A DNA stretch of 32,462 nt from an uncultured Rickettsiales bacterium (lineage in GTDB: Bacteria > Pseudomonadota > Alphaproteobacteria > UBA8366): positions 1 through 32,462 of the forward strand of contig CAJWTF010000026.1 in the NCBI GenBank assembly GCA_913046825.1, in the 5' to 3' direction. Below are positions 26,281 to 32,462 of the stretch, piece by piece. Made by a program: the position numbers and the translations under genes. The first letter of the stretch is position 1. Each line of letters opens with the position of its first letter. Below the pieces are notes generated by a model. The model saw nothing but the letters and a program-made list of their open reading frames with translations, did no database searches and was not told where the DNA came from.

Positions 26281-27444
26281 TTATGGCGTCGGTCCGGAAT
26301 CGGGTATCGGTGTGTTTTCAATAACCCGGCGATACGAAAATAAGGACAGGTCGAAACTACGATATTCGCCATGCAAAATCAGCTCGGAGAGTCCCCGCGT
26401 GACAGCAGGCGCATGCTGCAGCCCGTGCCCTGAAAATCCGGCGGCGACTATGAAATTCTCCAGCCCGTCGGTCCAACGCCCGAGGATCGGGTTACCGTCC
26501 AGACGATTTTGATCGTAATGGCCAACCCAGCCGCCTTTGTACTTCACTGCTTCGAAGGATGGGCTACGATGTGCCATCAAAGGCCATAAATCATCATCGA
26601 ATTCGCGGTGATCCAAATCCCAATTAAATCCGGCGTCACGGCCTGCGGCCGTCTTGCCGGTCACGAAACCTGCGCCATCTGGACGAACGCTGAGACCCGT
26701 ATGGTCGCGCACGCCGGGAAATGCTTCGATCTCGCCCTGGATGTCGAAGAAGAATGTTTGCCGACGCACTGGTTCGACTGGAATTTCCATGCCGACCATT
26801 CGACAAATATCCGGCGCCCAACAATTGGCGGCATTAACGATAATATCCCCGTCGACTTTCTCACCACTCTCAAGCTTGACCGAGAGTGCCTGCTTGCCGT
26901 TGTGTTCGATATCGACCACGCGATCTTTCAGATAACGAATGCCAAGGCGTATCGCTGCCCGTCGGTACCCTTGCAGAGCCGCATGGGGATCAATCCGCGC
27001 ATCATGGGGTGAATAGAGAGCCGCATCCACATCGGCGAAATTGAAGGACGGCATAAGCGCTTCCAATGCGGCTCTGTCCATTAGACGGACGTCGCCGCCA
27101 GCGTCGCTCAACATTTCATGGTCGGCTTCGAACGCACGGACCATGTCTCCATAGCCGAGGAACATATAGCCGCATTCGTGAAATCCTATTTCCACCGGGT
27201 CTTCGCCGGTGTCCACGGTGGTCGTGAAATTCTCGTAGATCTTGCGCCCGTAGAGGGACATTTCCAGATTCTCGCGCAGTCCTTGGACAAAACGAATGCC
27301 TCCAAATGCGCGCGGTGTGGCGGCAAATTCGTAAGTCGGATCCGGCTCAATGACCACAACGTCCGCGGCCGCACCCGCCTTTGCCAGGTGCCAGGCCAAT
27401 CCGGAGCCGATGACGCCGCCGCCGATGATAATGATTTTAGACAT
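26281..27444 (-). CDS. FAD-dependent oxidoreductase (DAO family)
   Basis: A 387-residue DAO-family flavoprotein. The FAD Rossmann motif IIIIGGGVIGSGLAWHLA starts at residue 4, with VVIEPDP as the ribose-binding acid, and the C-terminal AAGFSGHGLQHAPAVTRGLSE is the usual FAD-closing loop. Members oxidise amino acids, sarcosine-type N-methyl amines or dicarboxylic hydroxy acids. It lies 15 bases downstream of the IPNS-like dioxygenase, as the other FAD oxidoreductase here follows a TauD gene, which suggests dioxygenase and amine oxidase act in series. The ATG at 27444 is followed directly by the Rossmann strand, so the start is firm. Confidence 0.9.
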   Translation of the reverse strand: MSKIIIIGGGVIGSGLAWHLAKAGAAADVVVIEPDPTYEFAATPRAFGGIRFVQGLRENLEMSLYGRKIYENFTTTVDTGEDPVEIGFHECGYMFLGYGDMVRAFEADHEMLSDAGGDVRLMDRAALEALMPSFNFADVDAALYSPHDARIDPHAALQGYRRAAIRLGIRYLKDRVVDIEHNGKQALSVKLESGEKVDGDIIVNAANCWAPDICRMVGMEIPVEPVRRQTFFFDIQGEIEAFPGVRDHTGLSVRPDGAGFVTGKTAAGRDAGFNWDLDHREFDDDLWPLMAHRSPSFEAVKYKGGWVGHYDQNRLDGNPILGRWTDGLENFIVAAGFSGHGLQHAPAVTRGLSELILHGEYRSFDLSLFSYRRVIENTPIPDSGPTP

Positions 27445-27459
27445 GGATAAGACCGCCGA

Positions 27460-28518
27460 TCAGTCGCGCACGGATTGTGTTTGGGGGACACCGGGATCGG
27501 ACGCTTCAGAGCCTACCTTGTCGCGAACGTGATCGTAGTTCTTGCGTGAGAACCACTTCATGTAATCCGTATAGGTGGTCGGCTCGTAGCGGGCCGGATT
27601 CTCGGCGCTTTGGCAGGTCGGCAAGCATGCCATTGAATAATCGACATGAGCATCGAAGAAAAAGGGGATGGCGTAGCGATCCTGACCTGGGTTGTTATTG
27701 ATCGCGCGATGCGGTGTCGAGAGGAAACGATGATTCGTCCAGCGCCGCATCATGTCGCCGGAATTGACGACAATGGACCCTTGGGCGGCACGCACGAGAT
27801 GCCAATCGTGACCCGGCAGTTTCACTTGCAATCCCGGTAAGTCGCCTTGTGGCAACATCGTAAGAAAGCTTGAATCTGTATGAGCGGAGACGCCGAATTG
27901 GTCGTCGTCTCCGAGTTCGGCTGGGGGGTAATGGGACATGCGGCACGAATAGGTGGCTTCACTAAACGGGTGCTTGAAATGATCGGCCGGAAGATTCAGT
28001 GCCATGGCATAGATCGGCAGCATTTTTTGGCAGAGAGCTTCCATGCTTTCGCAATAAGCCAGGATAGATGGACGAAATCCCGGTAATACTGTCTCGTCCG
28101 GCCACAGATTTGCGGGTCGGAAAAGTTTATTGGCCAGCACATCCGGATGGTTCGGCGGCAAATCGCGTTTCACGAAAAATGCTTCCACGAAATTCGGTTT
28201 CTTTGGTTTGTCCGATTCCACTTGGGACGCGCGGGAAACGCTCGAATTGACCGCCATATAGCCGATATTGTGCTCGTTACCCTTCATCGCGAGTTTGTCG
28301 TCGAGGGGGAGCGCATGAAACCGTTTTACTGCTTCCAATGTCTCATTGATCCGCGTCATCGCCACGCCATGATTGACTAAGATATAGAAGCCCACTTTCT
28401 CCATGGCGGTTCGCAATTGACTGGCGAGAGCTTCTTGAGCTCCTGACTTATTGGCCAGGTAATCACCGATGTCGAGCGTTGGGATCAGGCTCGGATTCGA
28501 TTGGGCAAGATCATTCAT
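27460..28518 (-). CDS. Isopenicillin N synthase-like Fe(II)/2-oxoglutarate dioxygenase
   Basis: A 352-residue member of the 2OG-Fe(II) oxygenase (IPNS/DIOX) family. The N-terminal DIOX_N part has GFYILVNHGVAM near residues 43-54; the iron ligands are His213 and Asp215 (SAHTDSSF) and His270 (STPHRAI), and the 2-oxoglutarate Arg is Arg281 (DRYAIPFFFD, where many members have RYSI). It is cytoplasmic and should hydroxylate, desaturate or demethylate a small substrate. No clear ribosome binding site distinguishes the start. It is 15 bases upstream of the DAO gene. Confidence 0.92.
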   Translation of the reverse strand: MNDLAQSNPSLIPTLDIGDYLANKSGAQEALASQLRTAMEKVGFYILVNHGVAMTRINETLEAVKRFHALPLDDKLAMKGNEHNIGYMAVNSSVSRASQVESDKPKKPNFVEAFFVKRDLPPNHPDVLANKLFRPANLWPDETVLPGFRPSILAYCESMEALCQKMLPIYAMALNLPADHFKHPFSEATYSCRMSHYPPAELGDDDQFGVSAHTDSSFLTMLPQGDLPGLQVKLPGHDWHLVRAAQGSIVVNSGDMMRRWTNHRFLSTPHRAINNNPGQDRYAIPFFFDAHVDYSMACLPTCQSAENPARYEPTTYTDYMKWFSRKNYDHVRDKVGSEASDPGVPQTQSVRD

Positions 28519-28569
28519 GGTAAAAGATATAGACCAAAACCCGCCTCCTGTTAACTGCCAGGATGGTCA

Positions 28570-29279
28570 TCAGAAATTCGATACACCAGGCGTGTCGCGA
28601 AACAGCTGTCGTCCCTTTGTCGTAAGGGCGACGGCGCGGCTGCCTTGGACACGGAGGATCCAGTCGTTCTCGAAACTTTTAGCACAAATGGCTGCTCCAA
28701 TCTTGCCAGCCAAATGTGGACGTCCCTCACTCCAATACAGGCAAGGGCGTTATAAAACTCTCGTCGCGGGTTTGGCGGTGGGGGGTAAGGGCTTTGACGT
28801 CAATGCAGAGTTTGGAGAGTTCCGCGGACCCGTTTTTCGTAATAATACCAGTTTCGTCGGACAGCTCGGCGTGTCCGCGTTCGACTAAGGCTTCGGCAAT
28901 CGCCACACTCAGGGCTTCCGCCAAATAGTCATAACAGGCAGTCCCTGCTCAAAGCGCGTTGTCTTTGGGGCGGGTAAACAACGGTTTTTTGACGTATCTA
29001 AATCCGACGTTACCCGCATGATGCTTCCCATCATGTCCGCGACCGTCGAACTGGCCAAGCGATGGTAGCGATGCCGCCCCTGTTTGAGGACACTGATCAA
29101 TCCACCTTCCGACAATTGCGCGAGATGCCCGCACGCTGTCTGCGGTGGGTTTCCGGCGACACGGGCCAACTCTGAGGCTGTAAGAGCGCGCCCGTCCATC
29201 AAAGCATGCAACATTAACGCCCGTGCTGGGTCACCAGCGAGAGATGCACCCTGTGCTTCAAGAGGTTTAATTGCATTAA
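28570..29279 (-). pseudogene. ArsR-type transcriptional regulator, several lesions
   Basis: A winged-helix ArsR regulator can be followed across three reading phases on the minus strand. From the TAATG at the crotonase stop the sense frame is one base off; it resumes as SLAGDPARALMLHALMDG and the HTH (SELARVAGNPPQTACGHLAQL, split here as two stretches), up to VTSDLDTSKN. It then shifts near an A-run to KKPLFTRPKDNAL, meets a TGA, continues as CYDYLAEALSVAIAEAL to LTPHRQTR, shifts again to CLYWSEGRPHLAGKIG, and ends at TGA 28570 after TTKGRQLFRDTPGVSNF. The ATG at 29214 gives only a truncated DNA-binding part. It probably once regulated the operon between the crotonase and the dioxygenase. Confidence 0.85.
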
Positions 29280-30004
29280 TCCAGTGCCCGAAGTTGCAAC
29301 ATGGCCTCGGCGGCGGCGTCGAGTGATTGCTCCAAAGACAGCTGGGTAGATTTCAGAAAGACCCGTTTCGTCGTTCGGATAGCGCGCTGGTCGAACGCCG
29401 CCAACGCTTGCGCCATCGCAACGGCTTCGTCGATGACGTCGCCATCCGCAACGATGCGATTGATCATACCGAAACTTAGGGCTTTCTCCGCTGAAATATT
29501 TTCCGCCAGTGTCAACATTTCGAAAGCGGCTTTCGGTCCGATGCGGTGGACGAGGCCTGGAGTCACCATAGTCGCTGCTAATCCACGTTTGACTTCGGGG
29601 TATCCGAAGATCGCGTTCTCACCGGCGACGACCATGTCGGATGCAATCGCCAGATTGCAGCCGCCACCGAGAACATATCCTTGAACCGCCGCGATGACCG
29701 GTTTGTCCGTACGGGCACCCAGTTGGTAAATTGAGCGGTGAGATGCTGCACGACGTCTTGCCGCCTCCGGGCTGTCCCCTTTGCGGGTGGCCGCTTCCTT
29801 GATATCCGCGCCAGCCGAGAAGGCACGGGACCCGCCGGCCATGACGATAGCAGCGACGTCGTCATCCGCATGCGCGGTGTCGATGGCGGCGACCAGGTCG
29901 TGGATTAATGCTTCGTTCATTGCGTTGAGTTTGTCGGGCCGATTCAAGATAAAGAGCCGGATATTTTCGCGATCTTCGCTGAGGACAACTTTCTCGTCTG
30001 TCAT
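29276..30004 (-). CDS. Enoyl-CoA hydratase/isomerase (crotonase)-like protein
   Basis: A 242-residue crotonase-superfamily protein. FSAGADIKEA (oxyanion-hole region) is at 62-71 and GGGCNLAIASDMV at 113-125. Of the two acidic residues of enoyl-CoA hydratase, the second is kept (Glu137 in GYPEV) but the first is Asn117 (GGGCN, where hydratases have GGGCE). A one-Glu crotonase often acts as an isomerase, hydrolase or lyase, so the name hydratase should be held lightly. The start is ATG 30004 (MTDEKVVL), because upstream residues in this frame read the next gene's end out of phase. It follows the dehydrogenase by 52 bases and its stop overlaps the TAATG of the broken regulator. Confidence 0.85.
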   Translation of the reverse strand: MTDEKVVLSEDRENIRLFILNRPDKLNAMNEALIHDLVAAIDTAHADDDVAAIVMAGGSRAFSAGADIKEAATRKGDSPEAARRRAASHRSIYQLGARTDKPVIAAVQGYVLGGGCNLAIASDMVVAGENAIFGYPEVKRGLAATMVTPGLVHRIGPKAAFEMLTLAENISAEKALSFGMINRIVADGDVIDEAVAMAQALAAFDQRAIRTTKRVFLKSTQLSLEQSLDAAAEAMLQLRALD

Positions 30005-30056
30005 GTCTAAAGATTCCAAAATGCGTTTTGTATTAAGTTCATCATACCAGTGTTGA

Positions 30057-30959
30057 CTAACTATCTTTCGCGATTTTAACGCCTGCCCAGTCTTCATAGT
30101 ATTTAACGAGAGCAATGCTTGGCTCTTCGCCTGTACCTTGGCCAACAGCGAAGGTGAGGAATTGCCGCACGGCAGAGCCCATCCACATGGGTACACCTAG
30201 CGCTTCTGCTTCCTCTGTACACAACCGGACATCCTTTAACAGCAGGCGTTGCGCCATGCTTTTGTCGTAAGTGCCAGTGAGGACGGATTTCGGGAACTTG
30301 TCCTCAGTGGCGCTGTTTCGCCCTGAGCTTGCGTTCAGCACATCCAGCATCACGGCGGGATCGAGACCGGCCTTCACGCCGAGTGTGACCGCCTCCCCTG
30401 TCGCGACGTTGGCGATAGCGGAGAGAAAATTATTGGTGAGCTTCATGGTCTGCCCGGCACCCCGGGTCTCGCCGATGAAGAACAGATTGCGGCCGATATT
30501 TTCTAGAGCTGGCTTCATGCGATCCGCGAGGTCTTGAGGGCCCGACATCATCAAGGCGAGGGAACCAACCTCTGCGCCGCGTACGCCGCCGCTAACCGGG
30601 CAATCCAATACGTTGATTCCCTCGGCCTCGAGACCCTCGGCGACTTTGATGGCCATGACGGAACCGGTGGTTGAAAGATCTACGTAATCCCTAATCGCCG
30701 ATCCGCCTGCTAAACCATTCTCACCTAGCGCCACATGGTGGACCACGTTTGGTGTGGGTAGGCTGACGATGACTGTCTCTTCCTTATCCGCGACCTCTTT
30801 TGGCGTTTGCACGCGGGTCGCACCCTTCGCGACCAACGCATTCGCGGCAGTGTCATTAACGTCGCAGATCGTTAGTGCATATCCGGCATCGACGAGGCGT
30901 CCTGCCATCGGTCCCCCCATGGCGCCGACACCGATGAATCCCAATTTCTTCTCGCTCAT
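30057..30959 (-). CDS. 3-hydroxyisobutyrate dehydrogenase-family NAD(P) oxidoreductase
   Basis: A 300-residue beta-hydroxyacid dehydrogenase. The Rossmann motif LGFIGVGAMGGPMAGRL is at the start, DCPVSGGVRGAEVGSLALM is the substrate loop, and GQTMKLTNNFL contains the catalytic Lys. Relatives are 3-hydroxyisobutyrate dehydrogenase, tartronate semialdehyde reductase (GarR) and sulfolactaldehyde reductase, which interconvert a 3-hydroxyacid and a semialdehyde. It lies between the PrpD gene (37 bases upstream) and the crotonase. Paired with a crotonase, a valine or branched-acid breakdown role is conceivable but unproven. Confidence 0.92.
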   Translation of the reverse strand: MSEKKLGFIGVGAMGGPMAGRLVDAGYALTICDVNDTAANALVAKGATRVQTPKEVADKEETVIVSLPTPNVVHHVALGENGLAGGSAIRDYVDLSTTGSVMAIKVAEGLEAEGINVLDCPVSGGVRGAEVGSLALMMSGPQDLADRMKPALENIGRNLFFIGETRGAGQTMKLTNNFLSAIANVATGEAVTLGVKAGLDPAVMLDVLNASSGRNSATEDKFPKSVLTGTYDKSMAQRLLLKDVRLCTEEAEALGVPMWMGSAVRQFLTFAVGQGTGEEPSIALVKYYEDWAGVKIAKDS

Positions 30960-30996
30960 ATTAACTCTTCCCGCGTTTGTGTGTTGGCGCCAATAT

Positions 30997-32352
30997 TTAT
31001 CCGGCGAGTTTGCTCATCAATGCCTTGATTTGATCCGCCGACAGTTCGTCGAACTTGCTTGCGAGCGCGATGATTTCTTCGCGCTCGTCCTCGCCGTATT
31101 TGAGTGAAAGACAGTCGCGGATCTTCACCAGATGGTCTTCCTCTGGGATCGGCGGTGTTCCCCATTTTCCGCGCGGGCCATCACATCGGGCGGTGACCGT
31201 GCTGCCGTCGTCCAGTGTGGCTTCCGCGATGACATGCATCTCGTCGAAATTGCCAGTGATATCGTCACGCATTTCCACGTTGATCCGGCCAAGCATGCTA
31301 TCCATGTCGGGCGCGAAGCGACGCTCGTTGGAGAAACTATTCATGACCACTTTCCCGTCCAGCAACGCGCAGGCGGTGGTGTATTGCCAGCTGAACTTGC
31401 CGTCCAATCCGTCTTCAGGATAGGGGCGGTCGATATAGGCCATCATCGGCGTCGTCAGTTTGACCCGTTTGATGCGCGCCGGGTCTCCGATCTTCTCCCG
31501 CAGTTCCAGGCCGGCGGTGATCACGAAATGCGTGCCGAATTGGCTTGGAAACATCTTGATCGCAAAGCCGGGTGTTGCGACCCGGAAGGGCGGGCCGTAG
31601 TTTAGTAATTCGTCGATGTTGAAGCGGTCGTCGAAATAGCTCTCCACATAGCCCCGCGGATGTTCGATTACATCCGGGTTGGCTGTAAAGCCGCGCTCCG
31701 CCAATAAGGCGGCATCGACACCTTCGCCGACCGCATGGCCGCAATTGATTGATTTGGACATGGTACCGACGTTGGCGAGAATGCTTCCAACCCGGGAGGA
31801 AACGATGCCGATTGCGCAGCGCAGCTTTTCGATATCGAGCCCCAACAGATGGCTCGCCGCAACCGCGGATCCTAGGGGGCCGACAAGTCCCGGCGGGTGA
31901 AACCGGACGGTCTTTATGTCGCTCTGCCGGGAGGCCTCACGAATCCAGCCCATGATCTCGATCCCTTTGACCATGGCGGTCAGGCCCTCGCGGCCATCCG
32001 ATCCGCGCAGTTCCGAAATGGCGAGGACAGCCGGCAGTGTTGTGGAGACTTGATGATTGGCTGGTTGCCACATGGGCTCGAAATCCAGCACATGCATGGA
32101 GGCGCCGTTGACATAGGCGGCATGCACCGGCGACGTCTTTACGCCGAAATTGATCAAGGTCGCGTCAGGATGACCGCCGAGTGCTTTCACATGCGTCGCC
32201 AATACTTCCGGAGCTTCCTCTTGTATCGTTCCGGCCACCGCGACGGCGATGCCGTCGAGGATCAGCCTGCGCGTGCGTTGAATGACATCTTCGCTGAGGT
32301 CGTCCCATCCGGTGGCGACAATCTTCTCGCAGAGGTCCGCGGTCAAACCCAT
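30997..32352 (-). CDS. MmgE/PrpD family protein, third copy
   Basis: A 451-residue MmgE/PrpD protein. Markers are YVNGASMHVLDFEPMW, RFHPPGLVGPLGSAVAASHLLG and the conserved C-terminal CDGPRGKWGTPPIPEEDH, which differs from the SRGxPGNP form of the other two copies. The start was placed at ATG 32352 (MGLTADLCEK), which has AGGAG eight bases upstream and makes the length equal to the first copy; an upstream ATG at 32433 would add 27 residues with no family similarity seen. It heads the long minus-strand run, followed by the dehydrogenase after 37 bases. Confidence 0.85.
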   Translation of the reverse strand: MGLTADLCEKIVATGWDDLSEDVIQRTRRLILDGIAVAVAGTIQEEAPEVLATHVKALGGHPDATLINFGVKTSPVHAAYVNGASMHVLDFEPMWQPANHQVSTTLPAVLAISELRGSDGREGLTAMVKGIEIMGWIREASRQSDIKTVRFHPPGLVGPLGSAVAASHLLGLDIEKLRCAIGIVSSRVGSILANVGTMSKSINCGHAVGEGVDAALLAERGFTANPDVIEHPRGYVESYFDDRFNIDELLNYGPPFRVATPGFAIKMFPSQFGTHFVITAGLELREKIGDPARIKRVKLTTPMMAYIDRPYPEDGLDGKFSWQYTTACALLDGKVVMNSFSNERRFAPDMDSMLGRINVEMRDDITGNFDEMHVIAEATLDDGSTVTARCDGPRGKWGTPPIPEEDHLVKIRDCLSLKYGEDEREEIIALASKFDELSADQIKALMSKLAG

Positions 32353-32462
32353 CTCATGCACTCCTGTTTCGTCAAATTGCTTGAGCGCATTAAAATCTAT
32401 GTCGCGGCGCCCGCCTGCCGAGGGTCGCGACACATCATTAGCGGCGAAGCGGAGATAGTTTC
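32353..32462. other. Upstream end of window, nothing recognised
   Basis: The last 110 bases lie upstream of the third MmgE/PrpD gene and probably hold its leader and promoter. The minus-strand reading frame continues open to 32433 but shows no known motif. Confidence 0.4.

Noticed and set aside
28949..29134. Minus-strand 61-residue frame as a separate small gene
   Set aside because: It contains the shifted continuation of the broken ArsR regulator (KKPLFTRPKDNAL).

Overview
The window looks like chromosomal DNA of a free-living or host-associated alphaproteobacterium, probably a marine Rhodospirillales-type organism. This is an inference from gene content: many Fe(II)/2-oxoglutarate dioxygenases, MmgE/PrpD proteins, CaiB/BaiF CoA-transferases, MBL hydrolases and DAO-type flavoenzymes, fairly GC-rich coding sequence and tightly overlapping operons. 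No rRNA, tRNA, CRISPR array, phage gene, transposase or IS element was seen. The window is a catabolic/secondary-metabolism region with at least three decayed genes.

Layout. 1-2567: a TauD/TfdA dioxygenase, a perfect-stem terminator, and a second TauD-like gene broken by one in-frame TAG. 2581-4259 (minus): an EamA/DMT permease and a small alpha/beta-hydrolase whose nucleophile position is Asn. 4337-7382: an MBL hydrolase (plus), converging on a coupled TauD dioxygenase/FAD amine-oxidase-like pair (minus). 7625-8292: wreck of a sensor histidine kinase. 8383-9893: a nitronate-monooxygenase-like flavoprotein, then a peroxiredoxin with an in-frame TGA exactly at the peroxidatic Cys codon, followed by a bSECIS-like hairpin and a strong terminator; this is the best candidate for something unusual (a selenoprotein). 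9981-13014: three overlapping genes for an acyl-CoA ligase, an atypical thiolase and a hotdog (MaoC-like) protein. 13011-14895 (minus): aldo/keto reductase and a second MBL hydrolase. 15039-20639 (plus): amidohydrolase, a palindromic intergenic repeat, SDR, MmgE/PrpD, MaoC hotdog, MmgE/PrpD. 20668-21351: a membrane protein with a Popeye/cNMP-like domain. 21403-32352 (minus): a long same-strand run read from right to left: MmgE/PrpD, 3-hydroxyisobutyrate dehydrogenase-like, enoyl-CoA hydratase/isomerase-like, a wrecked ArsR regulator, an isopenicillin-N-synthase-like dioxygenase, a DAO-type flavoenzyme, a phosphonate monoester hydrolase/sulfatase-like enzyme, a GpdQ-like phosphodiesterase, and two overlapping CaiB/BaiF CoA-transferases.

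How the genes may work together. Most encode steps for activating (CoA ligase, CoA-transferases), oxidising (dioxygenases, flavoenzymes, SDR, AKR, HIBADH), hydrating/dehydrating (MaoC, PrpD, crotonase) and cleaving (thiolase, MBL, amidohydrolase, phosphodiesterases) small organic acids and amines. A repeated motif is a 2-oxoglutarate dioxygenase directly followed by a FAD amine-oxidase-like gene (7382-5218 and 28518-26281). No substrate can be named from sequence alone. Several enzymes lack a canonical catalytic residue (CaiB2 Asp to Val, thiolase second Cys to Ala, hydrolase Ser to Asn, crotonase Glu to Asn, TauD Arg to Lys), so their annotated activities should not be taken at face value.
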